Below, piece after piece: positions 34,793-46,484 of a DNA stretch of 64,000 bases; within the stretch, counting starts at the first letter, position 1; each line of letters starts with the position of its first letter. Position numbers and translations under genes: made by a program. Source of the stretch: Phialocephala subalpina. Lineage: Eukaryota > Ascomycota > Leotiomycetes > Helotiales > Mollisiaceae. Below the pieces are notes generated by a model, which saw only the letters and a list, made by a program, of their open reading frames with translations, had not been told where the DNA came from and made no database searches. The stretch is from NCBI GenBank assembly GCA_900073065.1, contig FJOG01000010.1, positions 795,485 to 859,484 on the forward strand. Reading direction: 5' to 3'.

Positions 34793-35981
34793 TTAAATTA
34801 GCTCCTCGTCCTCGTCCTCACTATCTGGTATTTCGACAGGAAAATTACCACGAGTACCAGCTCCTCGAAAAGTACTGACGGGAGCAACATTCGATGAGCG
34901 ATTGGGTCCAGCCTGGCTCTCGATGTTGGCCAGATACCTAGCACGCTCTAGCTGCAGCGCCGCAGCAGACTCAGCATCGCGTTCAGAACGACCTCTAACT
35001 TTTGGTGAGGGGTCCTTGAATCTTACTCTCTTTCCGGGCTTCTTCTTCCTCGAATTGGGATCACTGGGACCTCCTTCGTCTGAGGTGTCAACCTAGAAGT
35101 CCGAGGTTAGCACTGATGATGCGAACTGGAACTAATAAGGATGGGTAACTTGCGTCGCTCTCTTGCTCATCGAGTTCGGGGCTGGGATGCTTGAAATTTA
35201 CTGTTGTCCTAACTTTCTTCTTAGGTTTGAGAGCACTGGTGTCTCCTTCTTCCGACGTATCGTCCTGGATAATATCTGCAGTTAGCACTGGCACGACACG
35301 AACAGGAATATCTGCAAGAAGATGGCTAACTTACATCGCTCTCCACGCCACCCTTCACATATGGTCCATAGCCAGCATCTCTCAGCTCTCCAAGCTTGTT
35401 CCGATACTCTTGCTGCATAGCGCTTCTAATCGGTATAGCAATCCAGACACAAAAATACATGAACGGGAAAGACTCACATCCTCCTCAATCCCATCCATCA
35501 GCCCCAAACCCCTCGCCCGATTACGATCCAACCTTAATTCCTCCGCACCCTGTGCCGTCAATCTCTCTAAATGCAAGCGTTTCATCTTAGCAGTATGTTG
35601 CCCAACATTCGCAGGTCCTCTCGGCTCCGGCAACTTCTCTCTGTTCTCCCAAGCTCGTTCCAGATCTCGATATTCCTCACTTCTCGGTTCCCCAGAATCG
35701 ATAACAGCGTATTGCTGTAATCGTCTACCAGCAGCGAGCATGACGTTATCGTTTAGTCGGGAGGTGTCGATGAAAGTGTAAATCATTTTAGTTAATAGAG
35801 GACTGCGGACCATGAGTGTATCAACTACATGCGCGATGGTCTGCCATTGTAGATCGTTGAGACTTTGAAGTATGGGGCCTTTGGTGAAGTTTCTGTCGCC
35901 CCCGTTGTAGTATGACAGACCGACTGCGAGGCAGCGGATGGAGTCGGCGTCTTCGATATCGAAACCGTGAAATGTGACCAT
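34793..35981 (-). CDS. AB-family protein with A module and duplicated tail exon
   Basis: Exons on the minus strand are 35478-35981, 35335-35412, 35154-35264 and 34793-35092 (330 residues). Module A is the clearest of the set: TFHGFDIEDADSIRCLAVGL, TFIDTSRLNDNVMLAAGRRL, GEPRSEEYRDLERAW. Exon 2 is 78 nt, the same length as the matching exon of the gene at 31246-33692 (QEYRNKLGEL versus VEYRRRFQM). Exons 3 and 4 begin with near-identical DTSEEG / DTSDEGG and FKHPSPEL / FKDPSPKV blocks and appear to be tandem copies. The last intron (35093-35153) is GC-AG with donor GCAAGT. There is no B module. Function unknown; a basic, acidic and Ser-rich tail suggests a nuclear protein. Confidence 0.78.
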
Positions 35982-36846
35982 TTCGGTGGTGTTGGATATC
36001 CTGTCGTAGACAGGAAAAGATGGAGCTATGACGAGGGTTGACAGAGTTGTGCTTGTGACTGCTGGATTCTTAAGATCGGAGCCAAAGAGTGCTGGTTTGA
36101 GGGCGTCATGCTTGAACGAGTTGAGCGACGGCACCGGAACAATTCGAAATAAGTGATTCACTTGCCAGCTACGTGATTCTGGCTGTTTCTCGAGGTATGC
36201 AGCATCCCATGCTGATGAGATGAGATTGGATGAAAGGATGACGGGACTCAGGTGATTGCTGGTTTCCTCTCAAGTGAGGATGTTAAAGCCAGTTTCAAAA
36301 TGAGCAGTAATCGATGCCCGCACTTCGAGGGCACCCAGCATCATTTCATTGAACACAGATGAAGCCTTTATAATCTTTTTCGAAGCCTGGAATAAAGAAG
36401 GAAAATAATGGGACTCGCACCTAGATATACTTGAAAATGAAAGAGACGTAGAAGGCCGTACAAGTTACCCAGCTTGGGTTTCACGACCTTAATGTACTTG
36501 ATCGAGTTTCCCTTTTGATTGTGACAACAGACTCCGTAGTTAAGCATACGGGAGTAACAAGCAACATCGCTTAACTGAAGGAATGTTAATAGCAAATTCT
36601 TAGAGACCACGAAGGCAACATGGCAGGCATAGCAAAGCATAACCCCGAACAAGCTATTGTTAACATGCTTGAATATGATCCCATTTCCATGGCCTGGGTA
36701 TCAAACGCCAATTCCCAAATGTGCTGCTTGATCAACCACGATATTGTTGTGGATATTGCGTATGCAAGCAAGCAACACTTCAAATCAATCACTGATTGCA
36801 TGCCAAAGCCACGGGCGATGAGCGAGCTCTACTCATCGGATCTGCA
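35982..36846. other. intergenic boundary between accessory and conserved blocks
   Basis: No gene was recognised. It separates the last AB-family gene from SPC34. Confidence 0.5.
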
Positions 36847-37668
36847 TCACCTCAACAAACCTCCCAAATCCTTCTCCATCTCCCTAACCCTCTCCTCCAG
36901 CTCCCTTTTCCTCCTCTCTAGTTCCCTAACCTCCTCCTCCTCCCTCCTCAAATCCTCCTCCGTAATCTCCACCTCCTCTTCTTCCCCACCATAGCCCCCA
37001 CCACCATACTCCTCCTCCTCCTCATCCCCATCATCCCAATCCTCCCCCCTATTCATCCTCTCCAACTCCCTCATCTGTCTCTCAACCTTCATCTCATAAT
37101 GTCCCAAACCCTCCATTACCACCGAATACCGTTCCCGCAGTCTCCTAACCCTCTCTTCCGTTCCTTCTACCCTATACACACTATTTAATTTCTCCACGCC
37201 GTGTAAAAGAACCTCGATGTCGACGTCGGATGACCTCTCCGTTCGTCGAACTTCGGTGTGCAGTTCCGGACCGAGAACGGCTGCTACGGCGGTGTTTCGT
37301 CTAGGTGCTCGGTTCCCGGGTGCGGTGGAGGCAGTTACTTCTCCGCCCGCTACATTAAAGACAGTCTGCCGCCGGTTGCTGGATGATTTAGGGTCGGGGT
37401 ATGGAGTGGTAGCGGAAACAGGAGGCGGAGGAGGCGGGACGGAGAATAGGGCTCGTTCGTGGGGTTCTGTGTCTCGGATGAGTGAGGTGATGTCGGGGGT
37501 TGAGAGGAGGGCGTTGGTGAAGATCTTTGGTGGTGGGAAGCTGTTTTGGTTAGTGCGGGGTTGATTTGATTTGGGAGGAAGGGGAAGATTCAGGGGCAAG
37601 TACGGCAGTGTGGCAATTGATTCGGATGAGAGAGAGATTTGCTCCAGATGCCGGGATAGGAGAGACAT
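36847..37668 (-). CDS. SPC34: DASH/DAM1 complex subunit Spc34
   Basis: Exons 37604-37668 and 36847-37540 give 252 residues. The 63-nt intron (donor GTACTT, branch CACTAAC, acceptor ACAG) is a multiple of three and easily missed; removing it restores the conserved SIATLPFPPPKIFTNALL. DITSLIRDTEPHERALF follows, the hallmark N-terminus of Spc34. The C-terminal third is acidic and then a predicted coiled coil (REEEEVRELERRKRELEERV). Spc34 is part of the fungal ten-protein ring that couples kinetochores to spindle microtubules. The length fits Pezizomycotina orthologues. Confidence 0.9.
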   Translation of the reverse strand: MSLLSRHLEQISLSSESIATLPYLPLNLPLPPKSNQPRTNQNSFPPPKIFTNALLSTPDITSLIRDTEPHERALFSVPPPPPPVSATTPYPDPKSSSNRRQTVFNVAGGEVTASTAPGNRAPRRNTAVAAVLGPELHTEVRRTERSSDVDIEVLLHGVEKLNSVYRVEGTEERVRRLRERYSVVMEGLGHYEMKVERQMRELERMNRGEDWDDGDEEEEEYGGGGYGGEEEEVEITEEDLRREEEEVRELERRKRELEERVREMEKDLGGLLR

Positions 37669-39760
37669 GGTGGTTGTTGGGACGAGAGAAGGGAATTTAT
37701 CTGACGTTTGTTGGTGTATTATTTACGCGTCGTGGTTGTCGCGACTGAGGCGAGGCTGAACAGAAGAATACGGAGAGCCGGGGGAGCTAGTGATGCAATT
37801 TACCTTCATGATGCCAAGGCTTGAACTTGAGTCAAGATGATTTTTGCACTTTTGTTACTTGAAACTTATAAGATAAAACAAGGTTTGTAACTAAGTTAGG
37901 TGTCTCCATGAGATGAAAAAGCAGGTTCCCCGGAGTTTTTCCAAGCACGGGTATTGTGTGTCGTGTGTGCTCAGTAAAACATCTCAAGTCGTTTGTTGTC
38001 ATTATTTCCATATCAAAAATATCTCTCTGGATCAAATGTCTTTCTTCAAGTCTTTAAATCAGGTTTTGGTGTTCTTGAAGTACATCAGTGGCATCAGAAG
38101 AAAGTAGAGTCACGTGAAACTCGAGACTGTATTGATGCACTCCTGCACGCCAAGTGGCAGACAATCCTCGACCGCCTCGGCGGTACTTGTACCTTTTATG
38201 AAACGGGCCTCATAAGCAGGCACAAGGATGGTGTTTGCTGAAGTATGCTATCTCAAAAATCCAAGAAACAAACAAAGGAAACTTCACGTGGGAGAACATA
38301 TTCTTCTTTCCCAGGACTTTGGATCCGACTCCTTTCTCCCGAGAACACCGGAAAGTGTCGTAATCCCGCCTAATGTCTCTGTTTGCTTTTTCGTTGCTTA
38401 TGGGCTAGCTGGATTGCTGGGAACAGCAGTTGATATCGCCCAGATGATGATGAAAGATCGCTACACATTCGCGCTGCCGCAAGGTTCATGGATGGTGTGT
38501 CCATCCATATCCTCTGCGAATAGGGGCATCCGGTTGTTATCTTCACAAACGTGGCGTTGAATACTCTTCTCAACAGATCATCGTCCTCATGAATCATGAA
38601 TTGAGTCGTCATTCCGTCGGTCTGTAAGCTATCACGTGTAATATTGTATCACCAATTCTTGAGAGTCAAAATAGAAACGTCAGCCTTGTTAGCGCATCGT
38701 GGAACCTGCCCCTCGGCCAAAAGAGGAATCCCAGAAGTGAAATCTTTTTTTTTGCCTTACATCAACAACACGTTTCTCCTCCGCCGTCCATTGGTCTCCG
38801 CATGCATAACGTACCCATGTTGCGTTGCTCCAGCGCTGCCGAAATTATTTGCACCTTGCTTTTGGACAACGCATCAGGAGAACGGTCCTTTCAAATTAAA
38901 GAACAAACCGCTTCTCTCCCAAGCGTGGCGTTCCTCCTATCGAGTCGCTCTTTCCTGACCAGACTCGGAGTCTTCGCGATAAAGTCTGACCACGAGAAAA
39001 GCACAAATACTTCGGTAGCCGTCCAAGCAAGGGAGAACCCAGAGCCATCAAGCCTTTGCATTGCTGCCCGACACAGGCTGAACCCGGCTGCCTACGCAGC
39101 TTCTATCTGAGGAAGGGCAGAGCGAGTAGAGACTGGACAGTTGGACTGGACTCCTGCACCAGCAGATCTGCTTCTCTCCTGCTGCTTCCGCACCCCGGCC
39201 CTTCGTTCCTGCCCACTTTGGTGCGATTCTGGAAGAAAAAAAAAGTTTATGGTCCAGAGATTCGCAGTGTGCACGGGTATTTATTAGTCTCCCACCTTCC
39301 ACGACCCCTCCATCCTTCTTCTTATTCAAACACAACCATCAACTTAGTTGTCGAATACTCCGAAACGAGTCCACCCCCTTTTAATCTGAGCAAGCAAAGC
39401 CAGTCTCATTCTTCTTTTCAGAAAAGCAAGTCCTGCCATTGGCTGCCCTACGTCGCTGATCATCACCGACACACTGCATCCTTGCATTCCCGTGCGAGAG
39501 TTCGACTTGGAACGAAGCAAAAAGACCGCGCTTCCTCAGATCTCGAGAGCCTCGCACCACCCCCTTTTAACTTGCTATAATAGCCTCTCTTGTCGCTTGT
39601 TACAAGTTGCGAGGCCAGTTGGCATCCGAGTGTTCTGTTCATTCTCTGATTATCATGAACTGCCACCCTTCGTGTCTGATTTCTCCACGTTGGAGATATT
39701 TACCGCGGGCGCTCAAGCCTTGACTCGTCTTTCTTGCGTTTCCGACACAGCTCAGTAGCC
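37669..39760. other. long intergenic stretch, leader of the next gene
   Basis: About 2.1 kb with no supported gene. The last 400 bases are pyrimidine-rich, like a long fungal 5' untranslated region, with an A-run near 39236-39244. Confidence 0.5.
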
Positions 39761-40678
39761 ATGGCTGCAATGCGTCCTACAACACCAAATTTCAATTTTG
39801 CTCGGCAGGCGGGAGCAGGACCTTCCTCACCACCTCAAACTCCAACGACTTCTACCTTCAATCGCCGTCATGGCATGCACATCACCACTTCTCTGCCAGA
39901 CCAGATCAAACCCACTGGAAAAGGGTCTACATTTTACTACACACCATCCAATCGACCGGCTGCCACGATTTCTCCACGATCTTCCTCTCCCGACTCTTCC
40001 GCCTCCTCCTCAGCGCACTCATCGAGCCCTCCACGATCACTCTCCTCCTCTCCAGCACCTCTCTCCGAATCCCCGCCTCGCAGACACACACGAATAGTCG
40101 CAGAAGGGAATTTCATAGTGGAAGAGTTTGCAGATAGCGATTATGAGGATTGGGACTCGGACGACGAAGAAGATGTGATCAGACCACATCAGTACGAAGA
40201 TGCCGAAAGCGATCGAGCGCCGTCCGTCAAGTCTGTCGCTCGAAATGACCTCGACTCGAAAATACTTTCTGGCTTCAAGAATTTACACTGTGAGCCTGAG
40301 GATGACAGAGAAATGTGGTTTCAGCAGATGAGGGCCGAGAGGAGAAGGAGGAGGAGGAGTTCTGCTAGTGTGCAGAAGCGGACGTTGAGTCAGAGTATTG
40401 GGAGTGATACCGATGACGAGGATTTGAAACCAGTCACATTTGAGGGAGCGAACGAAGCGGGCTCCAGCGCAAGAAGGCTACGGCGCAAAACGGCCGGAGA
40501 GAGGACGAGCTTGCTCTTCGACGATCCTCCACCACGAATTGACGAAGAAGACGAGGGCCCAGAAAGCGTCGAGGAGGTTCTGGAGATAAAGGATGACGAC
40601 GAGGAAAGCCGAGAGTTGAGAGAACTACCCTATTGGTACATCCAGGAGATGGATGTTGATGATTCGGACGACGAATGA
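39761..40678 (+). CDS. acidic low-complexity hypothetical protein
   Basis: A single exon of 305 residues; the start at 39761 (MAAMRPTTPNFNFARQ) is preferred over an upstream frame-extending Met in the leader. The N-terminal third is Ser/Pro-rich (SSSPDSSASSSAHSS). The centre has the conserved-looking NFIVEEFADSDYEDWDSDDEE and LDSKILSGFKNLHCEPEDD. A run of Arg and Ser follows, then a strongly acidic end finishing DVDDSDDE. I recognise the style of a conserved Pezizomycotina protein of unknown function, but no domain. Nuclear location is plausible from charge composition only. Confidence 0.7.
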   Translation: MAAMRPTTPNFNFARQAGAGPSSPPQTPTTSTFNRRHGMHITTSLPDQIKPTGKGSTFYYTPSNRPAATISPRSSSPDSSASSSAHSSSPPRSLSSSPAPLSESPPRRHTRIVAEGNFIVEEFADSDYEDWDSDDEEDVIRPHQYEDAESDRAPSVKSVARNDLDSKILSGFKNLHCEPEDDREMWFQQMRAERRRRRRSSASVQKRTLSQSIGSDTDDEDLKPVTFEGANEAGSSARRLRRKTAGERTSLLFDDPPPRIDEEDEGPESVEEVLEIKDDDEESRELRELPYWYIQEMDVDDSDDE

Positions 40679-41469
40679 TGATACGTTTCTTGGATATTAT
40701 GGATTCAAGATATATATTTTTTTTTACGAGGCTATGATGGAATGATTTATGATGATAGATCTGGGACACAGGGGTATTGGCATGGGCATCAACTGCATTG
40801 CTTTTGAGCGGGATTTCTGTTTTTGCATAGCGTTTCGGTTTTCCGGTCTGCATAGCTATTTTATAGAGCTTGCCTTTGTACCAATTGGAATCATTGGGCT
40901 CAACTTTCACCATGAATCTTTTGAGACCTGCTAAATGAGTCATCGTATGCAAGTGATGTTTGTAATTCAACCTGCAACTGAATGTCTTTCGGTACCACGC
41001 GCTCCCTCGGACAATATAGACTGCCGCTCAATATCAAGTATCACTCATCCCAACTGAGATGGGAACCTGAAAGACAGCCTGCTCTCACAGTACTTTACAG
41101 CTGGTTGGTGAATTGATGCTGCTTGACTCATTGAGGAAAGTATAACCTGAAATGCTGGCCTTATAACCCAACAAAAAAGGCAGGGGCATCTTCCTCCTAG
41201 AACAAATTTATGACTTAGTGATGAAACTTCCGACAGCAATCTTTTCCCATTAAACAAAGAAGAATATGCCACAGTGACATTTCCTATCTTCAAGTATCCT
41301 CTTTCGGTAAGCCTCAGCGGGTAGACTTTATCCCTATTGGTCCGTGCACGATCGTCACGATGTTCCCTCTCGACTTCACAGCCGCATCACTTCGACCTTA
41401 GAAAGACAGTCTGCCACAACCACAGCTCCTCGGCATACACCCCCAAGTTCGAGGCCATATTCAAATATC
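40679..41469. other. intergenic
   Basis: 3' region of the acidic protein and promoter of TAF12. An A/T tract near 40707-40725 follows the stop codon. No gene was seen. Confidence 0.5.
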
Positions 41470-43771
41470 ATGAATAACGGCCAACAGGGTGGCCAGCCCT
41501 CCCAAGGCCAGGGCCAACAAGCAGGGGCGCCACAACCCCAACGCCCAAAACCACACCTCTTTCGCCCGGAGCAGATGCGCCAACTGCCAGGAGATTTCAG
41601 CGCTGAGGATAAATTGAAATGGGAGACTGGCTTGAGGTTCTCTATACCCCCTTCCTCCGAGAGGCATAGAAGAGGTACTGATTGGTGAATAGGCAGCTTT
41701 GGAGTCAGATTGAGAAGAATGGAGCGGAGACACAGGCACATCAGGAAGCGAAGCGGAAACTGTTCGATTTCTCGAGGACGTTGACGATTAAGTTGCAGAA
41801 TCAGAGGGCGGCGGCTCAGCAGGCGGCTGCTCAACAGCAACAGGGACAACAGCAGGGTCAGGCGGGGGTTGCGAGACCTCCCAGTCAAGGACAGCAGCAG
41901 GGACAGGAACAAGGCGACAATAGTGCTCAGCAGCAACATGCTGTACAGAATCAGGGCCCGAATACGAATGCTGCTCAGCAGCAGCAACAGCAGCAGCCAC
42001 GGCCTCAACCCAAAATATCCCCGAATCTTATGGAGCACGGTGCGTGGAGTCTATACTTCTTTTGGGAATACTCTAAGGTGCTCTTTGGAAGCCGTTCCAT
42101 TCATTGCTATGGAGAATGGCATATGACTTGAGCATCGAGAAGTGTTCCACAATAAGTCTTGAAATGTATTTGAAGCGCGGATACTAACACAATTTCAGTG
42201 AACAACTTCCCCTACGCCATCCCTGCCCACTTAACTGCCGGTACCCCTGAGGCAGCCAAATGGATTCAAGAAGCAAAGCAGAAGTATCTCAAGGCTCTCG
42301 TTACAATGGAAGGTGGATCCAACCGCGTCAAAGCAATAGAGGCAGTTATGAAGCAGAGAAATGCCGAGGGCAAGCCCCTGAGTCCAGAGGAGGAAAAGGA
42401 CTTCAAGGAAAAGAAAGAGGCTTCTCAGAGGCAGTATAACGACGCTAAAGGCTACGTTGACCGCTTCCGACAAGAACAAGCTGCACAGCGTACTGGTGGC
42501 GCAAATGCTCCTAATCAAGGACAGCAAGGTACTGGGAATGCTAATCCCGTGGCTAACAACGCTGGACAAGCCCCGGTTCGACCTCAAATGAATGTTCAGC
42601 AGCCGAATCCAGCGATGCAGAACACTCAAACCGTGAACGCTGCCATCGAAGCCGCAAAGAACCAGCAAATGGGTGGAGGTCGACCGCAAATGCCTCAGAA
42701 CGGGCAAATGTCGCAACCTCCTCAGATGCCTCCCCAGAATGCTCCTACTCAACCCAGCTTGCCTCAACAGCAGGCAGGTCAGCCCCAAATCAAGACCGAG
42801 CAAGGCGTTCCTCCCGCAATTAATACTGCAATCACTCAAATGCAGCAACGACCGATGCAAAACTCTCCACAATCGGCCGTCCCAAGATCAGCTGGAATCC
42901 CTCAATCTGCTACTTCGCAACAACCACAAGCACTTTCTCATTCCGACGCCCTTCACCAAGCAGCCAGAAGTTACTCAAACAACGTACCTACCACGAGTGT
43001 GATGGCCCAAGGTCATTCGCATCCTCAAGCGATTCCACGGGAACAAAACATGACGACAAATAAGATGCCGATTCCGAAGCACTTACCCGAGCGCGCTACG
43101 GCTCCGCCTCAAGCGGTCCAAATGGCACAACCTCGACCGACATACTCAGGAGGTCCATCAAATACTGGCAACGGCGTCATTTCTCAACCCGTACTCACCA
43201 AAACACCGCAATTCAACATGGATTCAGAGGGGGATCGCGTTCTTTCGAAGAAGAAGCTAGATGAGCTTGTTCGCCAAGTTACTGGTGGTGGCCAAGGCCT
43301 CGAGAATGGAGAGGGTCTTGCTCCGGACGTTGAAGAGGTATGTTTCACTCTCTTGTTTGCCTTGCCTTGATCCCATCGATCTCTTGCAGATTGTTCAAAA
43401 CTTCGAGTGGGGTTTCGAGTGTTATCAATGGCCGTTGGAGCCTTTGCCCCCTCGATCCACGCATCTCGCAATACCGTTTCTTGGCCCCCTAACAAGAAGC
43501 TGACTTGCTCCAGTCTGTACTCAATGTTGCCGATTCCTTCATCGATCAAGTACTTCAGGCCGCCTGCAAGAATGCCAAGGAACGTGGTGCGAAGATGCTC
43601 GAGATTCGCGATATTCAGCTCACTCTTGAGCGTGGATACAACATTCGCATCCCCGGCTACGCCAGCGATGAGATCCGTACTGTTCGCAAGATTCAGCCCT
43701 CTCAATCGTGGGTCAGCAAGATGAGCGCAATCCAAGCTTCTAAGATCACTGGAGGCAAGAATGCTGATTAA
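41470..43771 (+). CDS. TAF12: TFIID/SAGA subunit TAF12
   Basis: Four exons, 41470-41636, 41693-42039, 42199-43337 and 43514-43771, give 636 residues with consistent phase. The N-terminal conserved block reads [20 protein letters not shown], then [21 protein letters not shown] long Gln/Pro-rich region follows. The C-terminal histone fold starts at [14 protein letters not shown], crosses the last intron as [17 protein letters not shown] and ends with [23 protein letters not shown]12 pairs with TAF4 in TFIID and with Ada1 in SAGA through this H2B-like fold, supporting RNA polymerase II initiation. Two introns are long for this window (159 and 176 nt). The extension is typical of filamentous fungi. 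Confidence 0.92.
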
Positions 43772-44628
43772 TTAATTGTATGTCCTCTGCACTTCGACGC
43801 CTCTCTATGATCGTCACTTACACATTTTCCCAGCACAACCTCACACATTGATCATCAGCGTTATAGTACTATTTCTTTTGCCTGGTGTTTGGGTGAAATG
43901 GCAGGAAGGATGGAAGCATGACATCTGGCGTTCATAGGGATGGGATCGACTTCATATGCATTTGGGGAGCTACGGAGGAGGTGGGGGCAAGCAAATAATT
44001 CGCCTGGATTTTCCCCTTGTACAAAAGTGCGCTGCGTTCTTCTCAACGTGAAAGCAGATGATTCCACTCATAGGAATGGATCATTACTGAATCTCCGAAT
44101 AGAAGATGTGAAATCAATATGCACACGTGACGCTCCTTAATCATCAACATCAGCAAACATGGTCTCGTGGTCAGGTCATCGAGGTTGGAAATGTTGTGTA
44201 GCAAACAAGGCCGGAATGCAAGGCCAAAATGTCGTTCATATTTGGTACAACAAACTGCAAAAAAATCCGAACACAGAATGAAAAGAATTCGTCCAATATT
44301 TATTTGCTGAGCTTTGATGAGGCTGCCCAGGCGGCGACTCATGCGTATGCCTCCGAACTGCGACCCTGGTTCTGTCGATAGCCGTAGTCCCATTCAAGCT
44401 CCAGTTGCTGGAATCCGAGAGCACAGCTCAGACTTCAACAACACATCAACACTTTCAACCCCAACAACATCTGCGAACGTCAAAGGTGAAGACCTCTTGA
44501 CTCCCAGACATCACTGCCGAATCCTCAAATACTTTTTCACGACATACGACTACCTTCGACGCGCTTCCTTTCATCCTCCAGAGTACGTCACGGAAGGGCG
44601 CCTTCAGGACGCTGACAAGATCGATAAT
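43772..44628. other. intergenic
   Basis: 3' region of TAF12 and leader of RPN3. The reading frame of RPN3 is open upstream to 44314, but the conserved protein needs only the start at 44629. Confidence 0.5.
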
Positions 44629-46484
44629 ATGCCCAGCAAGACACCCCATACAAATGGTGACAAACCAGTCGAGAATGGTGTCAATGGTACCAAGGACGTC
44701 GAGATGAAAGAAGATGCGCCGGCTCCGTTGAAGGGTGGGAAAGGCAAGAAGATTAAGGAAGGGGAGGAAGAGATGACTGTTGTTGTTCCGCCTTCAAAGG
44801 GCTCAAAACTATCAGCTCCTCCGAAAGATACCGATGGTGATGTGGCTATGGATGGTGCTGAGGAACTGAATGGAGAGGATGCTGGGGCTGTCAAAATTGA
44901 TCCGGTGGCCAAGGCTGTAGCTGGTATGTAAACAGCTCATGATTCATCGGTTTGCAGATACTGATTTGTGGTTTCCCTTGCAGATATCAAGAGCAATTTC
45001 CCATTATTGGAGAGAGCTGTTACGCTGTTCGATGCCAGGTTTACCCTCAGAGCTCTTCGATCCGTTTCCTCGATCCGCAAACGCCTTACACCCGATATCC
45101 TCGCGCAAGTCATCACTGAGACCTACCCATCAACAAGCCCTGCTGCGAAGTCATTACTCGTTGCGATTGATAGAGAAGATGCCTCCTTCACAAAGCCAAC
45201 TTCGACTGAGATGGATATTGATGGCGAATCCAAGAGCAAGTCGCCGAAGAAGGAGCAAAAGGAAGTCATCCCCGAAGTCGACATCTTCCTTGGCATCCTA
45301 ATTCAAATCTACTACCTTGACAACAAGATCAACCAGAAGGGCGCTGTCTTCTCTGCACATCTCGCTGAGCGGATACACGCTTTGAACCGCCGAACTCTGG
45401 ATTCCCTTTCTGCCCGCGTGTACTTCTACTGGTCATTATTCTGCGAACAAATGGCACCTCTGCCACCGTCTCCTTCTTCGCCTGTTGTATCTATCCGGCC
45501 TGCCTTACTCGCTGCTCTACGAACTGCTGTCCTCCGAAAGGATATCGACACTCAATCCACGGTCATCGTTCTCCTGCTCCGAAACTACCTCTCGACATCA
45601 CACATCGCCCAGGCTGATCTCCTCGTATCACATACCAAATTCCCGGAGAATGCATCAAATAACCAAGTTGCCCGTTACTTGTACTACCTCGGTCGCATTC
45701 GAGCAGTTCAACTGCGGTATACCGAGGCTCACGAGCATTTGACTGCTGCGACGAGAAAGGCACCCTCAAGTCCCAGTGCTGCAGGCTTTGCGCAGACAGC
45801 TCAAAAGCTCTTGCTCGTTGTTGAGCTTCTGATGGGTGACATTCCCGAGAGAGCCACTTTCCGCCTTGCCAGCATGGAGCGTGCTCTTCAACCATACTTA
45901 CTTCTTGTGCAAGCCGTCCGAGTAGGCATGTTGGGAGAGTTCGAGAATGCTATTAAGCAGCATGGCGAGACTTTCCGACGTGATGGCACATACACCCTGA
46001 TCCTTCGTCTCCGACAAAACGTCATCAAGACCGGTATCCGAATGATGTCCCTCTCCTACTCCAGAATCTCTCTCCGAGACATCTGCATACGCCTGAAGTT
46101 AGAGAGCGAGGAGTCTGCGGAGTACATCGTTGCAAAGGCTATTCGAGATGGTGTCATTGAGGCTTCTCTGGACCGAGAGAGAGGTTTCATGAAGAGCAAG
46201 GAGGTGGGAGATGTTTATGCCACGAGAGAGCCGGGAGAGGCATTCCATGACCGTATCCGTGCTTGCCTTTCTCTGCACGATGAGAGTGTCAAAGTATGTT
46301 ACATTCTACTTCTGAGATTTTCACATGCTAATTTTGCCAGGCTATGCGCTTCCCAATGAACCAACACAGACTAGAGCTCAAGAACGCCCAAGAAGCACGA
46401 GAGCGCGAGCGAGAATTGGTGAAGGATATCCAAGATGGAGACTTGGACGAAGATGATCTTGGAGGCGAGTTCGAGGGCTTGTAA
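44629..46484 (+). CDS. RPN3: 26S proteasome regulatory subunit Rpn3
   Basis: Exons 44629-44923, 44984-46293 and 46341-46484 give 582 residues. The N-terminus is a charged, poorly conserved leader (GKGKKIKEGEEEM). The body starts DIKSNFPLLERAVTLFDARF and shows the PCI-type helical repeats and winged-helix end: LILRLRQNVIKTGIRMM, SYSRISLRDICIRL, YIVAKAIRDGVIEA. It ends MRFPMNQHRLELKNAQEARE and the acidic LDEDDLGGEFEGL. Rpn3 (PSMD3) is a scaffold of the proteasome lid. The last intron is only 47 nt. Confidence 0.93.

Noticed and set aside
1..36000. Mating-type (MAT) locus
   Set aside because: No alpha-box or HMG-box MAT genes and no APN2 or SLA2 flanks; the SANT-like pairs only resemble basidiomycete HD pairs in layout.
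41376..42038. Leu/Ser-rich minus-strand open frame of 220 codons
   Set aside because: Antisense of the Gln-rich coding sequence of TAF12.
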